From an uncultured Bifidobacterium sp. (GTDB lineage Bacteria; Actinomycetota; Actinomycetes; Actinomycetales; Bifidobacteriaceae), in NCBI RefSeq assembly GCF_949292005.1, contig NZ_CASEXV010000073.1, positions 1-57,267 on the forward strand: a stretch of 57,267 nt of DNA, in the 5' to 3' direction. The notes under the pieces are model-generated. The model had not been told where the DNA came from. It searched no databases and saw only the letters and a list, made by a program, of their open reading frames with translations. Shown one piece after another: positions 41,821 to 51,191 of this stretch; position 1 is the stretch's first letter; each line of letters opens with the position of its first letter. A program made the translations under genes and the position numbers.

Positions 41821-43041
41821 CTAGGCCGTGACGCCCAATGTGGATCCATCGATGCCGTGGACATCGGAGGCGCAGGAGGTGGAGAATCGTGCCAGTCGGC
41901 GCATCGCCTCCTCGAGCGACCGCTCGTCTCCCGCGTACGACAACCGGATGAATCCGGCCCCCTCCGGGCCGAAGGCCGTCCCCGGCACAACGGCCACGGC
42001 GTGCTCATGAAGGAGCCTGCGACAGAACGTCTCGCAGTCCAGTCCGGTGCCCCGCACGTCGATGAACGCGTAGAAGGCGCCCTCGGCCGGAATGAGCTTC
42101 AGTGAAGGGGTGTGGCTGATGGCCTCCTCGATGATGGCGCGTTTCCTCAGGTATTCCGCCCTCATGTCGTCGATGGCCTCATCCGTGCCGTTCAAGGCCG
42201 CGGTTCCCGCGTATTGCGCCATGGAATTAACCGAGGAATGCATGAGCTCGGCGATTTTCCCGGTCTGGTCAATCACGTCCTTCGGCGCGAGAACGTAGCC
42301 GATGCGCCAGCCGGTCATGGCATAGGTCTTCGACAGGCTGTCGACGATGATTGTGCGGTTCCTCATTCCTGGGACGGCGGCGATCGAAGGTGCCGTGGGG
42401 ACGCCCGGGATGAAGCTGAAGCGGTGGTACACCTCGTCGCTTATGGCCCAGAGCCCGTGGCGCTCGCAGACGTCAGCGATCCGTGCGAGCTCCTCGGCGC
42501 TGGTAACCGCACCGGTGGGGTTTCCCGGAGAGTTGATGATGATGGCGCGCGTGTGGTCGGTGACGGCATCCTCGATGTCGTCGGCGTTGAGGTGCATGGC
42601 ATGGCGGGGGTCAAGCGCCACCATGCGTGGGATTCCGCCGCACATCAGCACCTCGGCCTCGTAGGACGAGAAGAACGGGGAGGGGATGATGACCTCGTCG
42701 CCGGGATCTATAAGAGCCTTCAGTGCCAGAAACAGCCCGACGGTGGCGCCTTCCACGGCCTGGACCTCGGTGTCGGGGTCATAGACGAGACCTTTGATTC
42801 TGCGGGTGTACACCGCTGCGGCGTCGCGGAACTCCTTTATCCCCAGGATGTTGGTGTAGGTGGTGTGTCCGGCGATGATGGACCGGCACGCCGCGGCGAC
42901 CACATGATCGGGTGCGGTGTGGCTGGGTTCCCCCACGCATAGGGAGATGGCGTTGGGCATACGGTCCACTTGATCGAAGACGTCCCGGATTCCGGACCGT
43001 GGGATGGTTTGGGCATGCTTGGCGATTGCGCGTTGAGACAT
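41821..43041 (-). CDS. Class I/II PLP-dependent aminotransferase
   Basis: The 406-residue fold-type I aminotransferase resembles aspartate/aromatic aminotransferases of the PatA/AspC type. Motifs are SLCVGEPSHTAPDHV, TYTNILGIKEFRDA, INSPGNPTGAV, AISDEVYHRFSF, the PLP lysine in DSLSKTYAMTGWRIGYV, and FIRLSYA with the substrate-carboxylate Arg. ATG 43041 follows GAGGTG by 5 nt; upstream in-frame codons lie in AT-rich spacer and are unlikely. It is divergent from an Lrp regulator across a palindromic spacer, suggesting amino-acid-responsive control. The amino-acid substrate is not clear. Confidence 0.9.
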   Translation of the reverse strand: MSQRAIAKHAQTIPRSGIRDVFDQVDRMPNAISLCVGEPSHTAPDHVVAAACRSIIAGHTTYTNILGIKEFRDAAAVYTRRIKGLVYDPDTEVQAVEGATVGLFLALKALIDPGDEVIIPSPFFSSYEAEVLMCGGIPRMVALDPRHAMHLNADDIEDAVTDHTRAIIINSPGNPTGAVTSAEELARIADVCERHGLWAISDEVYHRFSFIPGVPTAPSIAAVPGMRNRTIIVDSLSKTYAMTGWRIGYVLAPKDVIDQTGKIAELMHSSVNSMAQYAGTAALNGTDEAIDDMRAEYLRKRAIIEEAISHTPSLKLIPAEGAFYAFIDVRGTGLDCETFCRRLLHEHAVAVVPGTAFGPEGAGFIRLSYAGDERSLEEAMRRLARFSTSCASDVHGIDGSTLGVTA

Positions 43042-43078
43042 AGACACCTCGGAAAGATAATGTTGATTAGCGTAGATG

Positions 43079-43114
43079 ACAATAATAATTATTGTAAACG
43101 ACATTGTGAACAAT
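43079..43114. promoter_or_regulatory. AT-rich palindromes, candidate Lrp-type operator
   Basis: ACAATAAT-A-ATTATTGT (43079-43095) is a perfect inverted repeat. ATTGT-GA-ACAAT (43103-43114) is a second, and more ATTGT/ACAAT half-sites follow. The stretch is far more AT-rich than its surroundings and lies between the divergent aminotransferase and Lrp genes. Lrp/AsnC proteins favour such repeated AT-rich half-sites. Confidence 0.65.
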
Positions 43115-43221
43115 AGTATTAACAATTCCCTGTGATGCGCTGATCAAAGGACGAACGGTGGGGAGGACATCGTGGCGTCAAGAGGATCAAAGGCGTTTTG
43201 GTGGACGGCTATTGTGGGAGC

Positions 43222-43704
43222 ATGGCAGAAAAGCAGTCACGCAGGGCGGGACGGCGTGGGTCGGCGACGGCCCCGGCTCTTGACGACACCGATGTGGCGA
43301 TCGTGGACACTCTGGAGGCGGATGGAAGGGCCACACTGTCTCAGCTGGCCGAGCTTACGGGCATGTCCGTGTCCGCGGTACAGTCGCGCGTTCGACGGTT
43401 GGAGGAGCGCGGAGTCATCACCGGATATAGGGCCGTGGTGGACGGAGAGCTTAGGGGGCTGCCTCTGGGGGCCTTCGTCTCCGTCACCCCTCTGGATTAT
43501 TCATGCGAGGAGCAGATTCCGGAGATTCTCGGACGTATCGAGGGAGTCACCGCGTGCTATTCGGTAGCGGGTTCCGAAAGTTTTGTCCTCCGCGTGCGGG
43601 TCGCATCGCCCAGTAAGCTGGAGGAGCTGCTTAATCGGATCCATCGGGATGTGCCCGTGTCGACCGAAAGCCTGGTGATACTGCAGACCTACTTTGAAAG
43701 GTGA
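43222..43704 (+). CDS. Lrp/AsnC family transcriptional regulator
   Basis: The 160-residue regulator has a disordered basic head (1-20) and an N-terminal winged helix-turn-helix: DDTDVAIVDTLEADGRATLS followed by LAELTGMSVSAVQSRVRRLE. The C-terminal RAM ligand domain (about 80-160) includes GVTACYSVAGSESFVLRVRV. ATG 43222 follows GGGAG by 3-4 nt. The first of the likely co-transcribed pair with chorismate mutase, it probably regulates the divergent aminotransferase and itself in response to an amino acid. Confidence 0.92.
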   Translation: MAEKQSRRAGRRGSATAPALDDTDVAIVDTLEADGRATLSQLAELTGMSVSAVQSRVRRLEERGVITGYRAVVDGELRGLPLGAFVSVTPLDYSCEEQIPEILGRIEGVTACYSVAGSESFVLRVRVASPSKLEELLNRIHRDVPVSTESLVILQTYFER

Positions 43705-43715
43705 GGATAACCGGC

Positions 43716-44105
43716 ATGAATGATTCGGAGGATGGCTGGCGCGACACGACGGTCGACGCCACCGCGGTCGATGGCGATCCCGAGCGGGAGGCCGCGGTTC
43801 GGGGCATTGAACGCATTCGGCAGTCCATCGACAACATCGACTCGGCGGTCATCTCGCTATTGGCCGAACGCTTCAAATGCACGTCACAGGTGGGCGTGCT
43901 CAAGGCCCGAGCAGGTTTCGCGCCGGAGGACCATCGCCGTGAGGATTATCAGATGGAGCGTCTGACCCGCATTGCGGTCGACGCCGGCCTTGACCCCCAG
44001 ATCGCGCAGATGTATCGCGAATTTGTGGTCACCGAGGCCAAGAAGCGTCATGAGCGCATAGCGCGGGCCGGAGGGGACCCTGGAGTTCTTGACGTGTGGG
44101 CCTAG
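43716..44105 (+). CDS. Chorismate mutase (AroQ type)
   Basis: Converts chorismate to prephenate on the way to phenylalanine and tyrosine. The 129-residue all-helical protein has an acidic leader of about 30 residues. The core follows: IERIRQSIDNIDSAVISLLAERF, VGVLKARAGFAPEDHRRED and YREFVVTEAKKRHERI. The key Arg and Lys residues of the AroQ active site are in place. It lies 11 nt after the Lrp gene with GAGGA upstream. A nearby aminotransferase may act in the same aromatic pathway, which is inference. Confidence 0.88.
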   Translation: MNDSEDGWRDTTVDATAVDGDPEREAAVRGIERIRQSIDNIDSAVISLLAERFKCTSQVGVLKARAGFAPEDHRREDYQMERLTRIAVDAGLDPQIAQMYREFVVTEAKKRHERIARAGGDPGVLDVWA

Positions 44106-44170
44106 ATTCCGCATGTTAGATGCCTGAATGCTTGATGCCCGGATGCGGAAGTCGCGGGTGAGAAGACTGA

Positions 44171-44213
44171 CGCGCCCGCGGTGACGGTCAAAGGTGCGGT
44201 CACCGCGGGCGCG
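44171..44213. terminator. Bidirectional terminator between chorismate mutase and valS
   Basis: CGCGCCCGCGGTGAC and GTCACCGCGGGCGCG form a perfect 15-bp stem around a 13-nt loop. The two flanking genes converge here. Confidence 0.8.
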
Positions 44214-44229
44214 TTGTGTGTGCCGGCCT

Positions 44230-46983
44230 TTACTTGCGTTTCGCGGGGGGTTCGCCGAGTTCGAACCGAGAGACAGTCACGTCAATGTCCGTTTCGGCGG
44301 AGGCTGATTCAGTCGAGTTGGCATGGTCGGCTTCATCCATGGATTCAACCACAGTGACCGTCCCTGTCGCACGGCCAGCCTCGCTGATGTCGCCCAAAGT
44401 CTCGCGGATCGCCGTTGCGGCCTGAGGGGACGCGCACAGCGTGGCGCTGAGAATCGGTGTTTTCATCGACACCTTGGCTTCGGATTTCAGCCTGCGTAGA
44501 GCTGCCAGGGCCTCGCCGGCGTAGTGGAGCACATCGGGATCCGCGTTTTTTGAGGCCTTCTCGTAGGCCTCCGCCGATGGCCATGCCGCGCGGTGGACGG
44601 ATCCCTCTCCCGCATGCATCCAGGACCAGACCTCCTCCGTCGCATAGGGGAGGAACGGCGCGAACAGTCTGGCGAAGACATCCAGCACCAGACCAAGAGT
44701 GGTGCGCGCGGAAAGAACCGCCTGATCGCTGGGGATGGACCCCGTGGAATCGGCGGTGCCGTAGGCCCTGTTCTTCGCCAGTTCTATATAGTCGTCGCAG
44801 AACTCCCAGAAGAAGGTCTCGATCGCCTCCAGCGCCTTGGAATGCTCATAGGATTCGAGGCCATCGGTCGCATCCCTGATGACCTGAGCAAGACGTGCGA
44901 GAACAGCGCGGTCGAGAGCCTCGGTGACGTCGGTGACGTTCCACGACACATCCGCCGCCTGGCTCACATGATGGTTCTCGTCCTCGCGTCCAATCGCCAG
45001 CGCGAATTTGGTCGCGTTGAGGAGCTTGATCGCCAGCCGCCGACCGATCTTCATCTGACCCTCATCGTAGGTCGCGTCAAGTCCCAGACGGGCCGAAGCC
45101 GCCCAGTACCGCACCGCATCGGCGCCGAACTGGCGGATGGGTTTGTCGGGAACGACCACATTGCCCTTCGACTTCGACATCTTCTTATGATCGGGGTCGA
45201 GAATCCATCCCGACAGCGTGGCGTGCGCCCAGGGAAGACTACGGTTCTCCAGATGCGCACGGTCGACCGAGCTGAACAGCCAGGTGCGGATGATGTCCTG
45301 TCCCTGTGGACGCAGGTCCATGGGGAAGGTCGCGGAGAAAAGCGCCTTGCTGTCCTCATCGGGCTCGGCCCAATGGGTCACGATCTGCGGCGTCAGCGAC
45401 GACGTCGCCCAGGTGTCCATGATGTCGCTTTCGGCGGTGAATCCGCCAGGCTGATCCCGCTGCGTCTCGTCATAGCCCGCGGGCACGTCGGTGGAGGGAT
45501 CTATCGGGAGGATCGACTCATCCGGTGTGATGGGATGCGCGTAATCCGGCTCACCGTTGGCGTCCACCGGATACCACAGAGGGAAGGGAACCCCGAAGAA
45601 ACGCTGGCGTGAAATCAGCCAGTCGCCGTTGAGCCCATGCACCCAGTTCTCATAGCGCACGCGCATGAAGTCCGGGTGGAACTCGAGTTCCTTGCCCCTC
45701 GCTATGAGCTCGGCGTTGAGTCGTTCGTCGGTTCCGCCATTGCGCAGGTACCACTGGCGTGAGGTGACGATCTCCAAGGGCTTGTCACCCTTCTCATAGA
45801 AGTTCGTCATACGCTTCGTGGGCTTGGGCTCACCGTCGAGGTCTCCGGACTCGCGCAGATGATCGACGACGATTTTGCGGGCCGAGAAGGTCGTCTTGCC
45901 TTCGATCTCCTCGAAGACCGAGCGGCCGGAGGCGTCCGTGATCCAATCCGGCACGGACATGATGATGCGGCCGTTGCGCTGGATGATGGGACGGGTGGGA
46001 AGTTTGAGGTCTCGCCACCACTCGACGTCGGTGACATCGCCGAACGTGCAGCACATGGCGATTCCGGCGCCTTTGTCCATCTCCGCCGCCGGGTGGGCGA
46101 GGATCGGAACGCGCACGTTGAACAGAGGGGATGTGACCTCCTTGCCGAACAACTCCTTATACCGGTCGTCCTCGGGGTTCGCGATCACTGAGGTGCAGGC
46201 GGCGAGGAGCTCCGGGCGTGTCGTCTCGATGTACAGCGGAGTGCCGTCGTCGAAACGGAAGGCGATTCTATGGTAGAAGCCCGGATATTCCCGGCTCTCC
46301 AGCTCGGCCTGGGCTACCGCGGTCTGGAAGGTCACGTCCCATAGACCCGGCGCGTCTTTCTGATACGCCTCGCCGCGGGCGAGGTTGCGCAGAAAGGCCT
46401 TCTGGGCGACCCGCTGCGGATGCTCTCCGATGGTGTGGTATGTCTGGGACCAGTCGATGGAAAGTCCCAGGGACTTCCACAGTGCTTCGAACTGCTTCTC
46501 GTCCTGGGCCGTCAGGCGCTCGCAAAGCTCAATGAAATTCCGTCGGCTGATGGGAACCTGATCGCGCGCCTCGATTTTCTTTCCCTCGGTCCCCTCGAAG
46601 GGCGGCTTGAAGTCGGGATCGTACCGCAGGGAGGTGTCCACCCGCACCCCGTAGTAGTTCTGAACGCGGCGCTCGGTGGGCAGCCCGTTGTCATCCCATC
46701 CCATCGGATAGAAGACGTCGTATCCCCTCATACGCTTGTACCGTGCTATCACATCGGTGTGCGTGTAGGAGAAGACATGTCCCACATGAAGATGCCCGGA
46801 CACCGTCGGTGGCGGAGTGTCGATCGAGTAGACGGCCTTGCGGTCACGTGTGTTGCGGAAGCGGTAGACGCCGGATTCCTCCCAATCGTCACGCCATTTG
46901 TCCTCGAGTCCGTCTACTCCGACCTTGTCGGGAAGCGGTGTCAGATGAGCGGATATGGAGGTGTCCTTGCCCTGTTCAGTCAT
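44230..46983 (-). CDS. valS: Valyl-tRNA synthetase
   Basis: Class Ia synthetase that charges tRNA-Val. The 917-residue protein shows the HIGH motif in TVSGHLHVGHVFSYTHTDV, then GWDDNGLPTERRVQ. The editing (CP1) domain occupies about 200-400. The KMSKS loop is KKMSKSKGNVV and the anticodon domain has FAPFLPYATEEVWSW. The C-terminus is short and lacks a long coiled coil. ATG 46983 begins the family-conserved region; an upstream in-frame extension overlaps the neighbouring gene and is unlikely. It is the last gene of a minus-strand series after glnR, nth and a solute-binding protein gene. Confidence 0.95.
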   Translation of the reverse strand: MTEQGKDTSISAHLTPLPDKVGVDGLEDKWRDDWEESGVYRFRNTRDRKAVYSIDTPPPTVSGHLHVGHVFSYTHTDVIARYKRMRGYDVFYPMGWDDNGLPTERRVQNYYGVRVDTSLRYDPDFKPPFEGTEGKKIEARDQVPISRRNFIELCERLTAQDEKQFEALWKSLGLSIDWSQTYHTIGEHPQRVAQKAFLRNLARGEAYQKDAPGLWDVTFQTAVAQAELESREYPGFYHRIAFRFDDGTPLYIETTRPELLAACTSVIANPEDDRYKELFGKEVTSPLFNVRVPILAHPAAEMDKGAGIAMCCTFGDVTDVEWWRDLKLPTRPIIQRNGRIIMSVPDWITDASGRSVFEEIEGKTTFSARKIVVDHLRESGDLDGEPKPTKRMTNFYEKGDKPLEIVTSRQWYLRNGGTDERLNAELIARGKELEFHPDFMRVRYENWVHGLNGDWLISRQRFFGVPFPLWYPVDANGEPDYAHPITPDESILPIDPSTDVPAGYDETQRDQPGGFTAESDIMDTWATSSLTPQIVTHWAEPDEDSKALFSATFPMDLRPQGQDIIRTWLFSSVDRAHLENRSLPWAHATLSGWILDPDHKKMSKSKGNVVVPDKPIRQFGADAVRYWAASARLGLDATYDEGQMKIGRRLAIKLLNATKFALAIGREDENHHVSQAADVSWNVTDVTEALDRAVLARLAQVIRDATDGLESYEHSKALEAIETFFWEFCDDYIELAKNRAYGTADSTGSIPSDQAVLSARTTLGLVLDVFARLFAPFLPYATEEVWSWMHAGEGSVHRAAWPSAEAYEKASKNADPDVLHYAGEALAALRRLKSEAKVSMKTPILSATLCASPQAATAIRETLGDISEAGRATGTVTVVESMDEADHANSTESASAETDIDVTVSRFELGEPPAKRK

Positions 46984-47021
46984 ATCGGCAAGTCTAGAAA
47001 CCCGCGGTGACAACGGGCGTT

Positions 47022-48563
47022 CTAGGATTTGCTCAGGTCGGCGAGGTCGATACGCTCGTTGGTCATATTCGTCGGATAGCCGGTTACCCCGTCTCGTGCG
47101 ACCACGAGTCTTTTCTGGGCGTACAGCCACGCGGCCGCGGCGTCCTTGCTAACGGTCGAGGCGAGGGCTCCCATGTCCTTCTCGTAGGCGGCGGCACTTG
47201 TCGCGGTGTTCGCCTGCGCGTAGAGCTTCTGCGCGTCGGAGTTCTGATATTGGAATACGGGATCCTTGGATCCGTAGCGGCCCATGTCGGTGGTGCCGTT
47301 CTCAATCACGAGGGCCATCGCGAAGCCGCCCGAGGCAAGCGCCTGCGACATACGTGAGTCGGCGACGACCTTCGTGGTGATTCCATATCGTCCGTTCGCG
47401 GACAGCTGCCCCACAATAGTCTTGGCCAGAGAGGAATACGACTTGGGGACAAGGAACACGGCGTTCGAGAGGTATGACGTTCCGTAATAGGTCAGCATCG
47501 ACTGCGCCTTGGCCGTGTTATGGGGGAAGAGGCCGGTCAAATCTCTATACCCCGGTTCCAGAGGGCTGAGCGGTCCCCCCAACGCGCTGTCGGCATCGTC
47601 GCGTGATTTGACGATGGCCGAGGTGTCGATGAGATACCGTGTGGCCTGACGGACCAGAAGGTCGGAGAACATGGATTCGGTATCGAAGTTGAAGGCGAGA
47701 AGAACCTTGGATGTCGTCGCTCCACTGACCACATGAACGTCGGCAAGGGATCCGATCCTTGTCGACGATACGGTCGCCGAAGGGAAGGCGGCTTGGATGT
47801 CGTTGTCCTCCAATGCGTCGAGAAGGGCGTCGTCGTCGGAAAAGTAGTCCACGGTGATCTGTGACGTCTTGGCGGCGGAGCCCCAGTAGTCGCGGTTGGT
47901 CCGGAGCACGATCCGCGATCCGCTTTCGAAGTCGGTGACGGTGTATGGGCCGGATCCCACCGCCGTGGAGGAGTGGTTATACGACGCGTCCTGGTCGTAG
48001 ACGATTCCGGCCTGTCCGGACAACGATCTGAGCAGCGTGGGGTCGGGGGAGGACAACCTGATGGTCACGGTGGTGTCGTTCACCGCGGTGACCGACGACA
48101 GCGACGATAACGATGAGGATCCCGCATAGCCTTTGGAGATGATGGAGCGCAGCGACCACACCACATCCTCGGCATCCAGCACGTGTCCGTTGGAGAAGCG
48201 CAGATTGGAGCGAAGCGTGAGAGTGTATGTCAAAGCGTCGGAGGACACCTTCCAGGATTTCACAAGACCGGGTCTGACGGCGTTCGACTCGTTTCTGGTC
48301 GTCAGCGTCTCATAGACGTTGCCGATGAGGATGCGGGACGCCTGCTCGTTGTCCTTACGGATGTCTAGGGACGTCGGCGCGTCGAGGAGGCCCACCGACA
48401 TCGTCGAATAATCGTTCAGCGGGGATGTGATCGACGTGACAAACCGTCCGGAAAGCGCGCTCCAGCCCACCCAGACCAGAATGAAAAGGGCGGTCGCGAC
48501 GCCGATGAAAACGGCCCATCGACGAGTTCCGTCATGTGTTGTGTGTCGAGCTCCCATACCCAT
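47022..48563 (-). CDS. Family 5 extracellular solute-binding protein (peptide/opine type)
   Basis: The 513-residue SBP_bac_5 protein would bind peptides, nickel chelates or similar ligands outside the membrane. There is one N-terminal membrane segment (about 16-36) but no lipobox Cys, so it is probably held by an uncleaved anchor. Family motifs are NVYETLTTRNESNAVRPGLV, SWKVSSDALTYTLTLRSNLR, FSNGHVLDAEDVVWSLRSI and VGSGPYTVTDFESGS. No ABC permease or ATPase genes are adjacent. It starts 4 nt after the nth stop and ends 38 nt before valS, so its expression seems tied to housekeeping genes. Confidence 0.88.
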   Translation of the reverse strand: MGMGARHTTHDGTRRWAVFIGVATALFILVWVGWSALSGRFVTSITSPLNDYSTMSVGLLDAPTSLDIRKDNEQASRILIGNVYETLTTRNESNAVRPGLVKSWKVSSDALTYTLTLRSNLRFSNGHVLDAEDVVWSLRSIISKGYAGSSSLSSLSSVTAVNDTTVTIRLSSPDPTLLRSLSGQAGIVYDQDASYNHSSTAVGSGPYTVTDFESGSRIVLRTNRDYWGSAAKTSQITVDYFSDDDALLDALEDNDIQAAFPSATVSSTRIGSLADVHVVSGATTSKVLLAFNFDTESMFSDLLVRQATRYLIDTSAIVKSRDDADSALGGPLSPLEPGYRDLTGLFPHNTAKAQSMLTYYGTSYLSNAVFLVPKSYSSLAKTIVGQLSANGRYGITTKVVADSRMSQALASGGFAMALVIENGTTDMGRYGSKDPVFQYQNSDAQKLYAQANTATSAAAYEKDMGALASTVSKDAAAAWLYAQKRLVVARDGVTGYPTNMTNERIDLADLSKS

Positions 48564-48567
48564 GAGT

Positions 48568-49257
48568 CTAGAGCCGAGGCGCGCCCATCGTCGCTTCCGG
48601 AGGAGCGGAGGGGCAGGTGCGCGCCAGCGGGCAGTCGCCGCACAACGGCTTGCGCGCGTGGCAGACTTGCCGGCCGAGAATGATCAGCCGGTGTGAGAGG
48701 TTCGTCCACTCCTCGGGTGGGAAGTTCCTTGTGATCTCCCTTTCAATGGCCACCGGATCGGGTGACGGTTTTCTCCAATCCGACCGCCAGCGTAGACGCC
48801 CAGTCACTCTGGTCACATGCGTGTCCACTGGGAATCCGGGAATGCCGAAGGCGTTGCCAAGGACGACGTTCGCGGTTTTGCGCCCCACGCCCGGCAGTGC
48901 CGTCAGCTCATCCATGGAGTGCGGCACAACGCCGTCGAAGCGTTCGACGAGCATCGTGGACATCGCCAGAAGATTCCGCGCTTTGGCATGGTAGAAGCCC
49001 AGAGGATGGATGATGTCCTCGACGTCCTCGGGGTCGGCCTGGGCGAGGTCGGCGGGCGTGGGAAAGCGTGAGAACAGAGTGGGGGTGACGGTGTTGACCC
49101 TTTTGTCCGTTGTCTGCGCGCTGAGGATCGTGGCCACCAGAAGCTCGAACGGCGTTCTGAAATCCAGTGCGCAACGTGGAGAGGGAATCATTTCCCGCAG
49201 GATGTCATATTCGGAATGCATGCGGTCGAGCCGTGCCCCACGTGTCTCGCGTGGCAT
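48568..49257 (-). CDS. nth: Endonuclease III
   Basis: Base-excision-repair DNA glycosylase/AP lyase for oxidised pyrimidines. The 229-residue protein has the helix-hairpin-helix LPGVGRKTANVVLGNAFG with the catalytic Lys, followed by PVDTHVTRV with the catalytic Asp. The iron-sulfur loop CHARKPLCGDCPLARTC has C-x6-C-x2-C-x5-C spacing. ATG 49257 lies 11 nt after the glnR stop; ATG 49221 is an alternative that removes 12 residues. The downstream gene begins 4 nt after the stop. Confidence 0.94.
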   Translation of the reverse strand: MPRETRGARLDRMHSEYDILREMIPSPRCALDFRTPFELLVATILSAQTTDKRVNTVTPTLFSRFPTPADLAQADPEDVEDIIHPLGFYHAKARNLLAMSTMLVERFDGVVPHSMDELTALPGVGRKTANVVLGNAFGIPGFPVDTHVTRVTGRLRWRSDWRKPSPDPVAIEREITRNFPPEEWTNLSHRLIILGRQVCHARKPLCGDCPLARTCPSAPPEATMGAPRL

Positions 49258-49268
49258 TCGCGCGCGGC

Positions 49269-50039
49269 TCACTCGTCCGATGCCGACTTGTTTGGGGACG
49301 CCGTCTGGTCGGCACGTCCGAGCGCGTCGGAATGATCGTCGTTTGGTGGATCGAAGCGGTATCCCACATTGCGCACGGTTCCTATGAGATGCTCGTATTC
49401 GCTGCCCAGCTTGGCGCGCAGACGACGAACGTGGACGTCGACCGTCCGGGTGCCGCCGTAGTAGTCGTAACCCCATACCTCCTGCAGAAGCTGGGCGCGT
49501 GTGAACACCCGACCAGGATGTTGCACGAGGTATTTCAGAAGTTCGAACTCCTTGAAGGCGAGATCGATGGGCTGGCCGTGGAGGCTCGCCGTATATCCCT
49601 TGGTGTCCACGACAAGATCGCCGGATCGGATCTGGCCATCCTCCACCTCGACGCCATCCTCGCTCGACGGCCGGTTTTCCATGGACGGCGAGTTTCCTCG
49701 TTCCGACACCAGTCGGAGACGACCCTCCACCTCGGCCGGGGATGCGCTCGCCACCACAACGTCGGCGATCCCCCACTGGGAGTTGACTACGGTGAACCCT
49801 CCTTCGGTGAGGATGAGGACGATGGGCGTGGACAGTCCCGTGGCGTGAATCAGGCGGCATAGGGTTTTCGCCGTAGCCAGATCGTCTCGCGCGTCGAGGA
49901 AAAGAATCGTGTTCTCCGGCATCTTCACCAAGCTCGCCGCGTCCATCGGCAGGACGCGCACCCTGTGCGACAGGAGCGCGAGGGAGGGAAGCACTGACGC
50001 GGGATCCCCCGCGAACGTCATCAACGTCAGATCGGTCAC
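49269..50039 (-). CDS. glnR: GlnR-type orphan response regulator
   Basis: OmpR-family regulator that in actinomycetes controls nitrogen assimilation and is not paired with a histidine kinase. The 256-residue form starts at GTG 50039, with GGAGG 8 nt upstream. The receiver-like domain (1-115) keeps the central Asp (D49 in LFLDA) and the GlnR-like stretch TEGGFTVVNSQWGIADVVVA. The C-terminal winged helix (about 145-235) includes FKEFELLKYLVQHPGRVFTR and RTVDVHVRRLRAKLG. A longer start at GTG 50078 is possible. No kinase gene is adjacent, in line with an orphan regulator. Confidence 0.85.
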   Translation of the reverse strand: MTDLTLMTFAGDPASVLPSLALLSHRVRVLPMDAASLVKMPENTILFLDARDDLATAKTLCRLIHATGLSTPIVLILTEGGFTVVNSQWGIADVVVASASPAEVEGRLRLVSERGNSPSMENRPSSEDGVEVEDGQIRSGDLVVDTKGYTASLHGQPIDLAFKEFELLKYLVQHPGRVFTRAQLLQEVWGYDYYGGTRTVDVHVRRLRAKLGSEYEHLIGTVRNVGYRFDPPNDDHSDALGRADQTASPNKSASDE

Positions 50040-50272
50040 GTCGGCTGCCTCCGTCACGGAATGGTTAATTGTGAGCACAAACTATATGACATCTCGGTTG
50101 CCAACAGATGTCGTGGTTCGGGTTTCGACGGTCCCGACAATTGTATCCGCGGGGAGGGGACACCCTGATGGTTTCGTTCGACGACCGTATGTGAGGGCCG
50201 GAGCGTATTGTGGCGAATGTGTGAATATGTGGTGCGCGTATGTCGCGGATCGCCTGCGGGAAGGTGTGGTTT

Positions 50273-50998
50273 ATGGAATCCAAAGCCGTGGATGCACGGC
50301 ATTCCGCATTGAGGGTCGGATTGCCGGTTGTGGCCTTTCAGTGTCTTGCCATGGCGTTGTTGGTCGTGGCGGCGCTTCTGGGTTCGCGTCCCTATGGCGC
50401 GTTGGTTGCCCAGACGGTTGTTGTTGTTCTGCTGCAGGGAGTTTTCCTCGTTTTTTGGCCACTCCGCGCGACGGCAGTGGATCGTGTGCTTGGGGCGTTC
50501 GCTGGAGTCGCGTCGACCGTGGTGGCATGGCTGTGTGTGCTTTCCGATGCGGGGGATCGACCGTTAAGATATCCGGCCGTCACCACTTATGGTGGCGGAT
50601 TGACCAGATACGGGTCATGGGCGATGGCCGTGGTGGTTCTGATGGTCGCCGCGGTTGTGGTGGCCTTCGCGCGTCAGATGCTTCGTGAGGAGAGGGCGCA
50701 CCTAGTAAGGTCCCTGTCGCACGCGATTCTCAGCGCGGTGATTTGCGTGGGAGCGGCCGGATGGCTGTTTCTTCCCGCGCTGGTCGATCTGGCCAAGCGG
50801 TCGGGATATGGGGCATGGCTGATTCCTGTTGCCGTGGTCGTCGTGCTTGTCGTTCAGGTCGTGCTGGCGATGGCGTGGTGGGCGGATGCCGATCCCGATC
50901 CATCTGCGCGGAAGCCGTGGATGGGAACGGCCGCGATGCCGGTTGCCATAATGGGGTATCTAATCTTTGCCGCGGCGTTTCTCATCCCACTTCTGTGA
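50273..50998 (+). CDS. Six-helix membrane protein of unknown function
   Basis: The 241-residue protein has about six hydrophobic segments, for example VVAFQCLAMALLVVAALLG, VVVVLLQGVFLVFWPL and VAVVVVLVVQVVLAMAWW. It has no recognised domain and no charged motif suggesting catalysis. ATG 50273 is chosen because GGAAGG lies 8 nt upstream; an in-frame ATG 33 nt earlier is weaker. It is divergent from glnR and convergent with ppa, with a strong terminator between. Confidence 0.7.
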   Translation: MESKAVDARHSALRVGLPVVAFQCLAMALLVVAALLGSRPYGALVAQTVVVVLLQGVFLVFWPLRATAVDRVLGAFAGVASTVVAWLCVLSDAGDRPLRYPAVTTYGGGLTRYGSWAMAVVVLMVAAVVVAFARQMLREERAHLVRSLSHAILSAVICVGAAGWLFLPALVDLAKRSGYGAWLIPVAVVVVLVVQVVLAMAWWADADPDPSARKPWMGTAAMPVAIMGYLIFAAAFLIPLL

Positions 50999-51108
50999 TT
51001 GCCTGACGCAAGGAACACGCCATTCCCGTCCAAGTCTGATCCGAGCGTTTGCCGAGTCCGTCCGCGGAGGTCCGTCCGTCCCGTTTGGTCGGTTGTTCGG
51101 TTACATGG

Positions 51109-51162
51109 CAAAAACGTGACGGCCATCTCGTACATATGCCGAGACGGCCGTCACGTTTTTGC
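51109..51162. terminator. Bidirectional terminator between membrane protein gene and ppa
   Basis: GCAAAAACGTGACGGCC and GGCCGTCACGTTTTTGC, extended by ATCTCG/CGAGAC, form a long stem with A/T runs at its base on both strands. Confidence 0.88.
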
Positions 51163-51191
51163 TGGGGGATGTCAGTCCCGGTGCCGGTGGG

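Noticed and set aside
49258..49860. Long N-terminal extension of the nth frame
   Set aside because: It overlaps glnR completely in another frame and has no endonuclease III similarity; glnR is the real gene there.
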